From assembly GCA_946699065.1 (NCBI GenBank), contig CAMPDV010000079.1:62001-126000 (forward strand): a DNA stretch of 64,000 bases, written 5' to 3'. Position numbers and translations under genes: made by a program. Each line of letters begins with the position of its first letter. The stretch's first letter is position 1. Shown here in pieces: positions 49,440 through 61,818 of the stretch. Source of the DNA: Loxodes magnus (lineage: Eukaryota; Ciliophora; Karyorelictea; Loxodida; Loxodidae). The notes below the pieces were generated by a model that did no database searches, was not told the DNA's origin, and saw only the letters and a program-made list of their open reading frames with translations.

Positions 49440-51190
49440 TAAATACCATCAGCATAAAATATGAAAATGATTAAGCCTTAGGTTTTTAGTATATTTCCAA
49501 AGTAAGCGCTATTTTCCTTTATAATTATTTGCTAAGGAATTAAGTATCTCAACTTTACATCAACTTGAGTATCTTCCTAAAGTTTTTCTAGAATAGGGCT
49601 TATTTAATAACTCTATAAAGATCATATTCTTCTCCATTTATAATAATGCATCAAGATTGAAATTGACTAAGCTTCTTTAGTTTACTCAGGATTATATTAC
49701 TAGACTAAATAGCAGAAGGAATTATGGTAATTCACAATGAAAGTTTAATCATAGGGATATAAAATCTTTAAACATTTTGTTAGACTAAAATAATTCTCCT
49801 ATAATAGTAGATCTAGGACTAGCTGGAGAATCATATCTGCAAAAACAACAAAAATTAGAGGGGCATTCTAATGGATGGCGTCTGAGCTATTTGATCATAA
49901 AGTTTATACTTAGAGTGATATTTGATTATTTGTTTGTGTTTCAATCGAAATTATTAACGAAGCTTTACCTTTTCCAGAATTAAAAGACTAAGACCAAATT
50001 AAAGATGATGTGTATACTTAAAGAAGCATCCAGCATTTTAAGCGGAAATAAAAAGTAATTAATTACTAACTAACCTTTTAACTAAATCATTTAGTTACAG
50101 TTATTAAGAGAGACCTACTATTCAAGAAATCCCTAATAGCTATCAGTAATAAAGAGCTCTTTAAATCTTAATCCCATCCTATAAAACCAGGTCTAAAATA
50201 CAGAATAGATCAGTTGCTAATAATCTTATATTTCTGATCAAAAGGATAAAAACTAAACAGATTAAAAACCTGAGAATGAGGGATTTTTAAGTGTATAGAA
50301 TGATATTTTTCATCTTTTTTTAAAGGATTGCAATACATGCTTAGTTAAAGCAGGAGTATCTTTTTAAGAATAAAAGATACAAAATAGTTAAATTGGGATG
50401 GATGAAGAAAGTTTTGTTTATTATACTTAGGAGTTTATTTATTTCGCAGGAGAAAAAATAAATAGACCCTTCTCAAAGAACTTTTGGGCAATTGACAGAG
50501 AATATTTTAAAGTAGTTACTACAGTGGAAATGATATTTCCTAGAAATGGTCCTGGACTAATTCAAAGAATAATAAATAACAACAGATATATCTGCATTAT
50601 ATCAGGAAATGAATCAAATTAATAAGACCAGTAAAAGTGTGAATACTTTGATTTCAATTTAAAGTAATGCTTTTAACTTGAAGATATAATATTTCAAGGA
50701 AAAAACTAAGATTGCTTATTAGTAGTTAAGATATAATAGTTCTAGGAGGAATCGATAAAGATTAGTTAAGATTATGCTAAATTTAGATATATAATGCTTA
50801 CTTCAATACTTGGGAAGTTGCTAAAATTATTTTACCTTAAAGTTTGTCAATCAGTGTAATAAAAGATGAAAACTAAATAGTTTACGTTTTTGGAAAGTTT
50901 CTCGAGGGTGTTTACTAGTTGAAATGGTAAAGAAATAATTCATAAATAATTAAAGTATAAAATGAACCTTATCCAGTATGACCTTGCTACTAAAGTCTTA
51001 TTATAGTTAGAAATCAAATATTCATATATGATGGACATAAAATATATATCTATGATACATAATAAAATTAATGAGTACAATATTTTAAGAAAAACCAAAA
51101 TAACTGAGTTAATAATAGCTAGAAGAGATGGAAAAAGAACTTTTTGCGATAAATTGATATTGGTATCAGACAAAACTATAATAAACTTAT
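49440..51190 (+). pseudogene. TKL protein kinase - Kelch fusion gene, frameshifted
   Basis: Kinase pieces in order: a helix with IAEGIMVIHNES, then HRDIKSLNILLD, VDLGLAG (DLG in place of DFG), IRGAFQWMASELF, SDI-UGA-LFVCVSIEII, and RPTIQEI closing the domain. UGA falls exactly on the conserved Trp of SDxWSFG. A Gln/Asp-rich linker (SDQKDKNQTDQKPENEGF) leads to a CNTCLVK motif and Kelch repeats: FIYFAGEKINRPFSKNFWAID, NRYICIISGNESN with CEYFDFN, and IIVLGGIDKD with IYNAYFNTWEVAKI and QIVYVFGKFLEGVY. At least four frame breaks, each a net loss of one base, separate the pieces. The N-lobe is poorly preserved. It starts directly after the decayed reverse transcriptase. Confidence 0.75.
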
Positions 51191-51226
51191 TTAAAAGAAT
51201 TTAAAATTAAAGCTTAAGTTAAAATA

Positions 51227-51913
51227 TTTAAAAAAGTCTTTATTCATGTATAAATCATTGCTTTCAAAATTAGAAAAATTTACATTTTTTATAAACCTAA
51301 AATATCAGATAGCACATTCATTAACTCATAAGATAAGGCTATTACTTATTGAGTTGAATAATTAAATATATAAATTTATTAAAACACTATAAAAAAGGCT
51401 AATAGTTACAATCAAAAGAAATTGGACAATCTAATTAAGAATAAAAGAACTATCTTCATAAAAATCATACAATACGACAAACATCAGTAGAAGTAGGATA
51501 TTGAACTTCTATGTAATCAGGGGTATTAAAAGCTATTTATATAATTAAGATGAGAATTTATTTTCTTTTGAAAGTTATGTAAACAAACTATAGATGTAAA
51601 GCTTATTAAGATTAATAATAATATGCTAGAATAAATTAATCTGGTAGAACCTGAACTGGAAATAAATGCATGTTTGACTTACTAATTGTTTATTATAAAA
51701 TCAAATGAACATTACTTAAATCGCCATTATGAACTTGAATCTCAGTAGAGCAATCTAATAAAATTGTTTTTTACTTTTACTTTATGCTAAGCTTGCTTAT
51801 ACTAAACTTAACTATATTCTTATTTAAATAAGGTAAAATAAGCATTTTTACTGGAGTAGATATCTTTATCCCTAGAATCCCATTAAATTCTTTATTTATA
51901 ATCTAAGTTTTGA
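51227..51913 (+). CDS. unrecognised coding frame, perhaps the C-terminal part of the kinase-Kelch gene
   Basis: The frame is open from about 51227 to TGA 51911-51913 with three UGA read as Trp. The text is coherent and mostly helical: AITYWVEQLNIQIYQNTIKK, LIKNKRTIFIKIIQYDKH, LVEPELEINACLTY. No ATG starts it, so it could be a downstream exon of the Kelch gene or an independent decayed ORF. No domain is recognised. Confidence 0.4.
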
Positions 51914-53381
51914 ATTTCTTTTTACATTTTTTTCATTTAAGCAATTTACCTTTTATTTCATAACTCAAATGTCTGAGTAAAATAATAAATATTTTTCTTA
52001 AGTATAGCTTTTCTAGTAGTTAATTTACTAACTTAATTTGATAGATATTGGACTAGATATTAAAATACAATTAGTCTTTTTAACAAACTTGCTATTAAAA
52101 GAATAAATTCTAAATTTAATTGATATTTAATCTCTAATCCTTTTGATAGATTATAATGATGTTCAGATATAGACTTTAGGATTAGCTAAAGGTTAGTAAA
52201 TATTCAGGTATATAAGAAAGGTCTTATATGATAAAATAAAGCTATATATACCTAAATCTAAATTAAACCTTATGTATAAATCTATTATTTAATTAGCTTG
52301 CTTTATAATAACTAGAATGCTTCTTACTATAAAATAAGTTAATTATAAACTCTTGAAAAAAGCTAGTAGCTTAATTCTATTTTAGACATTCAGAATTTAT
52401 TGATAAGTTTATTACTAAGAGTTGCTTACTACTTTTAGACTGAAGTTAGAGCTAGCAGGTAATAAAGCATTTAATAAAAATAAGCAAAAATAGTTCGAAG
52501 AAAACTTGACATTTAGATATGAGATTTAGAGCAACTAAGCTAATTAATGCTCCATAAATAAATTAAATCTATTTTAAAGTTAATAAATCTGTTTGATTAG
52601 AAAGGAAGAAATAAAAGTAAAGGATTAAAATTAAATCCTTTCTAAATGCTTAATTATAAATGAATATCTACCATGCTTATCTAATAATTTTCTTTTAAGA
52701 TTGTTTTACATTCTATCCTAAAAAGAAACTCTAATATTTAAGTTAAACCCAAAAGTACATATAAGCAAAAGTTATTGATGATTGCCCTTGAAACATAATG
52801 TATACTATAAATAAAAATTTATATTCCATTAAATAGAAGATGCTTAACCTTCTAGATAAATAAATAGCTACTAATTTTAAATGTAGAATAATAAAAAGAT
52901 ATAGTGCATTTTTTATTAGAAGGATTAAAAATAAACTAAATAGCATATAATCAGCATTAATTCAAAGAAAGAATCAAAACTTATTTATTTTAAAAAATGT
53001 TCACAAACAAGATCCATTAAAGAACATTAAGCTTATCTAATATTTTAATTTATAATTGCTTAAATGATTCTTTCATAATTTAAAGGATTTTGGTTAAATA
53101 AATTAAGCAAATAATTAAATAAATTATAGTCATTTAGGATTAGATTATTTCTTAATAAAAGAGGATATAACTTATAAGTATAGAGCTAACGGGTTTATCA
53201 ATTAATATTTAATTCATTTTCTTACAAATAGCAATTTAATTTGAATCAAATAATAATGATTTAATGTTTCTTAGACTTAGTCTAATTGATCTAAAAATTA
53301 TATATAATTATATTAAATTTTATATTATTAGATGGTTTTACATTTGAATTATAATAAAATATCTAGAAGCATTTATCTTTA
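51914..53381. other. AT-rich DNA
   Basis: No gene could be supported. The minus-strand 67-codon frame at 52743-52946 is hydrophobic only because of base composition. Confidence 0.45.
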
Positions 53382-54173
53382 TCACTTAAGTTTGAAATAG
53401 TTAATTATTAGTAAACTTTTAGTAAAAAAGAGCAAGTTAAATGATTTAAATTTAAGATATTAAAAGTATTAAATACATTCTAAAATAAAATTATGCATTT
53501 TGTATTATTTCTTTGGCTATGTCTTCTTCTATCTTGAGGAATAAACTCTTTTTTGATTTTTTAAAGCTTGCAACGAATTTTTTTAATTATAGACTAATAA
53601 AATCGATTTCTGAAATTAAAGCTTTCTAATTTTTATGAGTTAGCCTTATTTCCTAATCTTAAGAAATAGGAATAGCTTAAATATGCGAGTTGAAGGTTTT
53701 TTATTTTTATATTATTTCTTGCATATTTACCATTAAAAGTTTTAAATGCTTCAATCTAACTAATGTGTTTCTTCTATTAAACACATTATTTTGCCTCTCA
53801 AGTTACTATTCAAAATTTCCCTCTGGCTGGCAAAACTATTAAATTCCTTTAAAACAAGCTAAAACAATTGTTATCATAATATTAGAACATATTTAACCCT
53901 ATTTATAAGCCAAACAGTAAGAAATAAATTTGCTAATCTATATCTATTAATATCTTTAAATACTTCACTTTTGTTCCTTAAATAAATTTACAGTATAAAA
54001 GCTTTAAAAATAATCCAGAATTTAAAGATTAAAGCTAACTAATAGGCAATTAAACTAAACTAGTTCGTTCTAGAAATTTCAAGAACTTATAGTCATCAAA
54101 TATGCATCAAATAGCCGTAGCATTTAAAGAAAGCACTTCAACCACTTCTTTCATCTATAAATGATAGAAGCAT
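53382..54173 (-). CDS. unrecognised ORF (263 aa), possible frame switch in the middle
   Basis: Minus-strand ATG 54173 to TGA 53382-53384. The N-terminal half reads well: MLLSFIDERSGWSAFFKCYG, then aromatic hydrophobic helices (LIAYQLALIFKFWIIFKAF) and RYRLANLFLTVWLINRV, with several UGA as Trp. From about 53700 the neighbouring frame reads better (LISEIDFISLQLKKFVASF, SLFLKIEEDIAKEIIQNA), implying a one-base loss or a tiny intron there. The frame is also open upstream of the ATG, so the true start may lie further right. No family is recognised. Confidence 0.45.
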
Positions 54174-55100
54174 TTCAAGTACTTCTAGAACTATTTTATA
54201 AGAACAAAAAATTAAATCTTAACATTAATTAAAAATATTAAATTCTATTTTGCTTAACTTTGATCAATATATTCTGTTAAACTATATAGATAAAGCAAAG
54301 TTCCCCTTCTTAAAAAAGTAGATGATTTATAATATTATATTTATTTACTTTTTTGTATAAATTAATAATAAATTATTTTTTCAGTCTGGTTATAATTTAT
54401 TTTATTAATATATACTAATTAAAAATTAGATAATTAATTAAATATAAAAAATAAATCTTAAGCCTTTTAATTAGATATTAGATTTATATTTATATTAAAA
54501 TAGCAAAATTAAATTTATATACATTTAAAATAATTGAAAATTAGTTATATTTACTTTTAATACTTTTAATATTATATTTAAACTATTATAATTAAAATAA
54601 TACTTAATTATTTTTATACATTAAAAAGAAATTATTTAGCTAAAAGATATAAAGTTTAAAATAAAAATATTAATTATTAGTGAGAAAGTTTATTATTTGT
54701 ACTAATATATTTTATTAGTAGATTAATTAAAATATAGCATAAGTAACTAATTAATCACTATTTAGCTATTTATATTTTATTTTTGTTTATTATTTTTTTA
54801 ACTAAAGATTATTATATGGTAGTATAATAACTATTATATTTAATTAATTTAAATTTTATAATTTTAAATTTAGTATTTTTATTTAAATTTTTAAATTAAG
54901 AGTCTAAATTAAAAAATGTATTAATTATTTTCTTATAAATAATAGGTTATATCTATTTAGAATAAACTTATTATATCAAATAAAGCATTAAATTGGTTTA
55001 GGTTTATTTATTTTCTTAGCATATTAATAAAAAAGCTTAAATTATTATTTATACTAATATACTTTTTCTATTTCTATTAATCTAATATTAAGAATTAAAA
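54174..55100. other. AT-rich DNA
   Basis: Extremely AT-rich, no supported feature. Confidence 0.5.
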
Positions 55101-55109
55101 ATATTGCTA

Positions 55110-55853
55110 GTTTAAGAAGGGTTTTTAACTACCTCTTCAGAGAAGAGAAGAAAATCAGAAACACTTCATCTAACCATGTCATAACTTTAATAAGTCTAAC
55201 CTTCTTTAGACCAAACAATTAGCAAGTAAAGTAGATTTAAATAAAAAATTTAGAGCATAAAAGTTAATATTACTCTCAATACTTAAATTTAATAATGAAA
55301 AAATGAGACTACTTCACGAACAATTAAAGTTGTAATAAAAAAATAAAAAATAAATGAAGAAGATAAAGTAAGATAATTAAATATAGACCCTGGCACTTTT
55401 TATTTGGATTATGTTGAAATAGAACAAATAGATTCTTAATACACTTATAAAATATTTACTAAAACTAGAAGAGAATTAAAACTTATAGTAGGAAGAAAAA
55501 CTCGAAATAAGTAAAGACCTCATAAATCAAGAAGATGAAGTTCATAAAGTAGAATGAAGAGCTTAAGCTGGAGTCTATGAATGAATGACAGGATTAGAGA
55601 ATGATATTTGAGTAATGAATGAGTAAAGGCTAGAAAATTGAATAAAACTAAATTCAAGATACCAAAAAATTATAGAAAATTTGAAGCGAAGTTGAAGCAG
55701 ACTTAAAAAAAGCCCCCATGAAAATGGAAAGAAAAGACATTTCATATAAAGAAAGAGGATGTTATATTTGTAAGAGCACTTGACATTTATGATATGAAAT
55801 GTTGAAGACAAAAGAAGAATAAGAAGTAACATCTGACGAATATTAACTTCTAA
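55110..55853 (+). pseudogene. Gag/ORF1-like coiled-coil zinc-knuckle gene, decayed copy
   Basis: The start resembles the other two ORF1 proteins (FKKGF here, FRKGF at 31973, LKKGF at 60014), but the ATG is missing. A charged coiled coil (NEELKLESMNEWQDQRMIFEQ) leads through ADLKKAPMKMERKDISYKE to the knuckle CYICKST-UGA-HL-UGA-Y. The two UGA lie exactly where the 31973 copy has UGG in CYYCKSKWHKWKNC. The last cysteine of the knuckle is not in frame. At least one frame change occurs in the coiled coil. The minus-strand 85-codon frame across it is only its antisense. Confidence 0.65.
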
Positions 55854-56539
55854 TTAATAAATTTAATGATATCTTTGTAAACTTTATATTTTATTTTAAT
55901 CTATTAATCATTAATCATTAAAATAACTGTCTGCCTTCAGGTTTAATTGAATTTTAAATGTATAAATTATTTTAAATTATCTATTTATAAAAAATGATGA
56001 ATTATTGTAATATTTATAAATTCAAAAGTTCTAAATTTGTTTGAAGTTTATTAATTATTGTTTCTATAGTTAAGATTTACTTCATTTTTTATATTTATTT
56101 AATTTAATTTGATTATTAAAATAAAATTCTAATTTTATTAATAATTTAATTAATTTATAATTTAAAATTAAGTAAGAAGTAATTATTATGGTTTAATTTT
56201 TTTAATTAATTTTAAAATTATTAATTTTTAATAACGAGGCTTTAAAATGTTTAATTTAATTGTATTCTATAAATTATATATTATAAATATTTATATTAAT
56301 TTTATAATAACTATTTTGCATTTTAGTTCTAATTATCTTAAATATTATAAATTAGGTTTATATTTAAATTTTAGATTTATTTTACAGTATTTATATAAAA
56401 TTAATGGTTAAGTATAATATTTATTATTTATTTTTATTTAATTCTGTTAAAACGAGTAAATTTCCGTGATTAATTGTTACAACATCAAGGGCAAAATTTT
56501 CTTAAAAATAATAATAAAAGAAATGTCCTAAAACACTAA
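55854..56539. other. AT-rich DNA
   Basis: No supported feature. Confidence 0.5.
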
Positions 56540-57964
56540 ATGTTAATCGTGTTAAGGAAATTTCGATGCATAGGAAAAGATTCCTATGATTCTTCCATGC
56601 TAGCACAACATCTGTGCGTTATGTGTCTTCGATTAGTTCCAAAAAATCAAGGAAATCAAATGTTTCTAGTAAAATTGTTAACTGCCTCATAAAATAAATC
56701 CCGTAAAGTTACAAGAGGATACTCAGTTATTGAAGTATTTGGAGTTAAAGGGATTGCTCGATAGTTTATCATTACTGGAAAGTTATTAAGTTGCAATCCA
56801 ATCAGTTCGTATTTAGTTAGTTGAGTAGCAAGCAACTTTCATCTAGTAATTGATATAAAATATCAATTTATATGTCTTCAAGGACAGTTTAGCTTTATAG
56901 AAGGAATTAAAATAATCAGCTAGGGTTATCAAGTAGTAACTAAACCTTCTAAGGATCTAGTAGAACCAAATAAAGAAGAATCAATAAGGAAATTCATAGT
57001 AGTGTTAATAGATAAGTTACGATAATCCATAATTGAAATAGAAAATATAATCCTTAATATCTGAATCTTAAAGGTTTATGTAATAACTATCTTAGTTATC
57101 GACAAAGGTATTTGAGGAATTAGAGAATGCTAAGAGTTCTCTGTTTTAAGTAACTTAGGTTAATGGTTAATTATAGGTTTAGATATAATAGTTGAATTAT
57201 CAGATCTAGGTTTATTAATAAGAGAAAGGCACATTAGAAATTTAAATCAAGAAATTAGCTGATGAGAATAAGAGTCATGCGACTCAGTTGAGTTAGATAT
57301 AAAACATTTAGATTAAATAGACTTAACCTCCTTAAAAATCTTGCTAATAGTCTATATATCCTATATAGATTTTATAGTAGTCTGTCTAATAATTGTAAAT
57401 CTAATAGTAATAATAAATTTAAGTTATGCCTTAATAACTTTAGCAGCTTTAACAACCTTAACGACCTTAATAATAACTTTAGTAACTTCAAAAGTCTTAA
57501 TAGCCTTAGTAGCCTTAATAGTATTAGCAATAACCTCTCTTAAGGTAGTCTATCTAATAATAATAAGGTAATCAGTAATAAAATATTTAAGTTATGACTT
57601 AATAAAAACCTTTATAGCAACCTTAATAATAACCTTAATAAAAGTCGTAATAATAGATTTATTAGTAGCCTTAATAGTTTGAGCAACTTCTGTAGAAGAG
57701 TTAGGATATCTCTATAACAATAGTATCGCCAAACAATAAGACATTGTAGCTCTAGGTCAAATAAGATACTGAAATCTGGAAGATAAAGGAATAAATCTAA
57801 TAAAAAACTTAGTTATGTCGTTTAGACTTATTAAAGAACAGCAAAATCTTGAAGGACAAATAAACAATAGCTTAGATTAAGACAGTGAATGGAGATAGCA
57901 TTCAAATGCAATTGAGTAAGTTCTATTTTAAATAATTTACAGGTAGTAGGTGTTATACTATTGA
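56540..57964 (+). CDS. unrecognised protein (474 aa) with hydrophobic repeat region
   Basis: One frame from ATG 56540 to TGA 57962-57964, with seven internal UGA as Trp. In 56702-56880 GC by codon position is 23, 21, 10 of 60, a strong coding signal. The first 260 residues are soluble (KDSYDSSMLAQHLCVMCLR, KVTRGYSVIEVFGVKGIARQ, FICLQGQFSFIEGIKII). Then a Leu/Ile/Thr/Val-rich stretch (residues about 267-385) coincides with degenerate CTTAATAAC-type DNA repeats containing a diverged duplication of roughly 190 bp. In another frame the same DNA gives a Ser/Asn/Leu-rich low-complexity tract, so the true frame there is uncertain. The C-terminus is charged. No family is recognised. Confidence 0.55.
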
Positions 57965-58060
57965 AGATCTCGGTATAAAATTTCTAGTCAATATAATAGG
58001 AAGTACGATAAATTTCGAAACATATTTTTATTACAGTAGGTAAAGTTTTAATTCTATTTA

Positions 58061-58567
58061 TAGGTAAGTTAAGCATTTAATATGATTAAAACTATAGCTT
58101 GTAAGCATTTAATATTCTTTAAAAATTATAGACTGTAAGTTAAGCATTTAATATTCTTTAAAAATTATAGACTGTAAGTTAAGCATTTAATATTCTTTAA
58201 AAATTATAGGAGGTAAGTTAAGCATTTAATATTCTTTAAAAATTATAGGGGGTAAGTTAAGTATTTAATATTCTTTAAAAATTATAGACTGTAAGTTAAG
58301 CATTTAATATTCTTTAAAAATTATAGACTGTAAGTTAAGCATTTAATATTCTTTAAAAATTATAGACTGTAAGTTAAGCAATTAATATTCTTTAAAAATT
58401 ATAGGGAGTAAGTTAAGCATTTAATATTCTTTAAAAATTATAGACTGTAAGTTAAGCAATTAATATTCTTTAAAAATTATAGGGAGTAAGTTAAGCGTTT
58501 AATATTCTTTAAAAATTATAGACTGTAAGTTAAGCAATTAATATTCCTTAAAAATTATAGGGGGTAA
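58061..58567. repeat. 39-bp minisatellite, about 13 copies, with intron-like units
   Basis: AAGCATTTAATATTC-type starts recur every 39 bp from 58103 to 58532 (twelve regular copies), preceded by one shorter degenerate copy at 58071. Each unit is a 36-nt block beginning GTAAGTTAAG and ending AAATTATAG plus a 3-nt spacer (ACT, GGG, GAG or GGA). The spacer types alternate irregularly, showing a substructure. The block has the form of a tiny GT-AG intron. As 39 is a multiple of three, the array is also open in frame, but no protein is claimed. Confidence 0.9.
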
Positions 58568-60013
58568 TTGGCATTTTAAGTTTCTATTTAGAATGTAATA
58601 TTTTATTATATCAATAGTATGTAAGAGGAATTTATAGTTCTTTCTTTTTAGATTGTAACAGTTATTTTTATTATAATCTTTAATTAGTTGGTAATTTGTT
58701 TATTATTGCTTATAGAATGTATGTTGTGTTTGTTTAAAATTATAAATAAGGGGGTGAGTTGTGATTCATAAGTAATAAAGGACGTGAGAATCAGTTTTAC
58801 ATAGCTAAAGTGAATCCCTATTGAGAGAATGAATGACTTTATATACTTTATTTAAATTCTACTTAATTTAAAAAATTAAATATTATATTTATATCTATAT
58901 AAAAGTAGTATTTAAAGGTATTAATATTCAATTACATATATTTATGTGTGAGGTATATAAAATTATATTATATATATTATATATATATGCAATTATATAT
59001 TTAATATATTTCATCTTTTGAGTGTTTAAGGTTCTTTTTTATTTAAATTAGCCATTACATATTAATTGCATTACTAAGGTGTTTATATATTCTATGGAAT
59101 GATTTATTAAAGTTTGAAACTAATGTACTAAATAATAATAATATTAGTTATATTCTTTAAATTAATTTAGAGTTTTAGAAAGTAGTATTTAAGTATTTTT
59201 GTATTTTATTATATATGATTGTTTAAAAATGAATATATAGCTTAAGATTGTAAGGATAAGTATTATTTTTACTAATACTCTAAGGTTAATTTAAAATATT
59301 ATTTTATGTAGATTTCATGTATTTATTTGTACTAAAAAAGGTTAGAGTAAATAACGTATGATTTTTGTGAGAATAATAAGGTTTTAATTTTTGTATGAAA
59401 TGAGTGTAAGTAATAGATAAAAAGGATATTTTATAATGTTTAATGATTAGTGAGGTTTATATGATATTGTATATTTTAAATTAAGTAAGGTATCTATTTT
59501 AATTCTAATATAATTTTAATAAAAGTTTGATGATTGTAGAATCTAAAATATTTGAGAATCAAATTTAAAGTGATAAAATTATTTATTATTAATACTATTA
59601 TTTATATTGTTTATAGACATTACATAGTGGGTGAAAATTTTTTGTTTAATTAAAGTAAAACTTTTGAAGTAAAAAGTTTTTAGATAAGATATAATAGATA
59701 TATACGAATATTAAAATATTTTTTTATAATTAATTTTTGTTTTTCTCAAAGATTTTACTAAATGAATTTTTAAAAATGAGCAAATAAAATTTTTTATGGT
59801 AGATATATAAAAAAAGTAAATATTTGAGGAAATTTTTAATAATGTAATTAATTAATTTAATTTAATATATATTTTTATTATCTCTAAGTTTTTAATAAGA
59901 ATATTTACTTATTAAAAGATGTTATTTGATATTATTTATTTTTTAAATTATAATTTATTAATTTTTTTAATATAGAAAAGGATTAAAAATATAATAATAA
60001 GAAAAATAAAAAA
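58568..60013. other. AT-rich DNA
   Basis: No gene or repeat supported; contains only short AT dinucleotide runs. Confidence 0.5.
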
Positions 60014-60790
60014 ATGGCAGAAGGTCTCAAGAAGGGTTTTTTGTAGGCTCCATAGATAAAGAAGCAAAAACCAGAGACTTCTAATTCTTCATCCATCACG
60101 TCCTCTTTAATAAAATAATAATCTTCTTAAACTTAATAACCTCTAATAGTTGAAAATTAAAGACAATCTTAAATAAAATAAGAACTTAAATAAGCATAAA
60201 CAGAATAAAACTAATAATAAAATATTGACTTTCTTCCTAAACCTAGACCAAGTAACTATAGGAAATAAGAGAATCCAAAAACGATGCAAAAACAGGCAAA
60301 TGAAGAATAATTATTAATTGAAAGTCTTTTGAAATCTGTGCGTATTCTGTAAGAAGAAGTGAAAATATTAAGATAAGAAAACAAAAAATTATTAGAAAAA
60401 AGTTAAAATACTGAAGAAAGATTAGTCAAATAAGAATTCGAAGTATAGCAACTTGGACAAAAAAGAATAGAGCCTCTAATCTAAGAAATGAAAATGGAAG
60501 TAGAAGACGATAAGTAAAAAGAACCAACCAATATTAGAAGGATTCTCAAGAGATGTTACCTGTGCTAATCAAGATTCCATAGATTCAAGAGTTGCAAGAT
60601 ATACAAGGAAAAGATGAAGAGAAACAGCGAAGAAATCTGAAGAGAATTAACAAGAATTTACGTGACGATAGAAGGAAGAATTTACAGAAGAAGAATTTTC
60701 CATTCGAGTTCCAGAACTCCGAAAAAACTGGATGACCCGAACTTTTATTTTAAGCATACAGGAGCGATCACTGGATGTCAGTGGAAATGA
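60014..60790 (+). CDS. LINE ORF1: coiled-coil zinc-knuckle protein (258 codons, one internal UGA)
   Basis: ATG 60014 opens MAEGLKKGFLQAP. A Gln/Ser-rich region is followed by a coiled coil (LQEEVKILRQENKKLLEKS, residues about 110-170). Residues 181-194 are the knuckle CYLCQSRFHRFKSC, an intact CX2CX4HX4C. UGA occurs at 60638 (codon 209), aligned with the Trp of ITW in the homologue at 31973. The frame continues with TRIYVTIEGRIYRRR to UGA 60788-60790, so I read the first UGA as Trp. The protein probably binds element RNA. ORF2 with endonuclease lies 1 kb downstream on the same strand, with an opposite-strand ORF between them. Confidence 0.75.
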
Positions 60791-60881
60791 GGTTGAAATA
60801 CCTCAAAACCACAAACACTTTAATTAAGTATATTATTATTATTATTATAATAATAAGAAAAATATGAAAAAGATAAATGTT

Positions 60882-61661
60882 TCATTAAAGTTAAAAAAGT
60901 TAAAAAGCTTTGTTAAAGCCTTAGTAGTCAGCCATCTGACCTATTCTATCAGCTTGTCTCCATTAGTTTGTCTTGAATTTCTACTAGGCTTAGTTAGGCT
61001 AGCACTTCCTTAGTGCACCATCCTTTAATATTCTGAATAGTTTTGATCTTGCACGTAGCGTTCCTAATTACTTATCCAAGGATTAAGATTTGAATTAAAG
61101 AATTGTTTTCTATAAATTTTTCCGCTTTATGTTGGATATATCCTAAGTTAAATATCTTATTTATTCTTTCTTTAAGTTTCGCTTAGTTAGTATTTTCATT
61201 GGTGTTATTTATTGCACACGTAGCGTTTTATTCTTCTTTTAAACTATTATTCCTGTAACTTAATTTACTAGTTATTTTAAATAAACTGTTTATTTTGAGG
61301 CTTCATTTTCTATTTCCATCTGATTAATCGAAAATGGCGTTACCTGAATTTATTATTAAATTTAAAGAATTCTTTGTTCCAGTTTGTTTTCTATTTCTTA
61401 TGATGATTAATATTGTTTCTCAAGACGCTATTAGTTTTTCTAATTTTTCTACTTTATCAGGTATCTATTTTTGAACATAAACTCTTTTAATGACTTAGAT
61501 TTCTATTTAAGTTTATGTCTGAAGTTTTTTTAGTTCTGGATTTCCAAGTGGTTAATGTTCGACATATCATATTTCTCACTCATTGTAATTATTTGGCTTT
61601 TTTATTTTTTAGAGAATTTTCCTGTTTAAATATTTAAGTTCTGTTATTTCTTAGAAGCCAT
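60882..61661 (-). CDS. intact basic ORF (259 aa) antisense between LINE ORF1 and ORF2
   Basis: Minus-strand ATG 61661 to TGA 60882-60884 with no internal UGA in 259 codons, where about five would be expected. The protein is Lys/Gln/Arg-rich. It begins MASKKQQNLNIQTGKF, has a helical middle (LEKQYQSSQEIENKLEQRIL), and two copies of a TLR-V/A motif (KTLRVQQ and GTLRARSK). MASKK is also the start of the Gag-like ORF at 3405. It ends 92 bp from the end of ORF1 and starts 158 bp from the start of ORF2, head to head. It may be an element-encoded antisense protein or a nested second element. No domain is recognised. Confidence 0.6.
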
Positions 61662-61818
61662 TTTATTTGTTATAATAAGATTAAGAAATTTAAGTTTAAT
61701 GATAACATTAAGAAGTTGAAGTTAACACTGAAAAGTTGGAATAAAGTTAAAATTTTGTTAAAAAAACTTTATAGATATAAATCACTAAAAACTACAATAA
61801 ACATATCATTAACTTAAT

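Noticed and set aside
55575..55832. 85-aa hydrophobic minus-strand ORF
   Set aside because: It is antisense to the zinc-knuckle pseudogene, whose own frame contains recognisable motifs.
57341..57571. 76-aa hydrophobic ORF taken as a separate gene
   Set aside because: It is part of the longer frame starting at 56540 once UAA/UAG are read as glutamine.
58061..58567. CRISPR array
   Set aside because: Units are contiguous 39-bp repeats with 3-nt spacers and the genome is eukaryotic.
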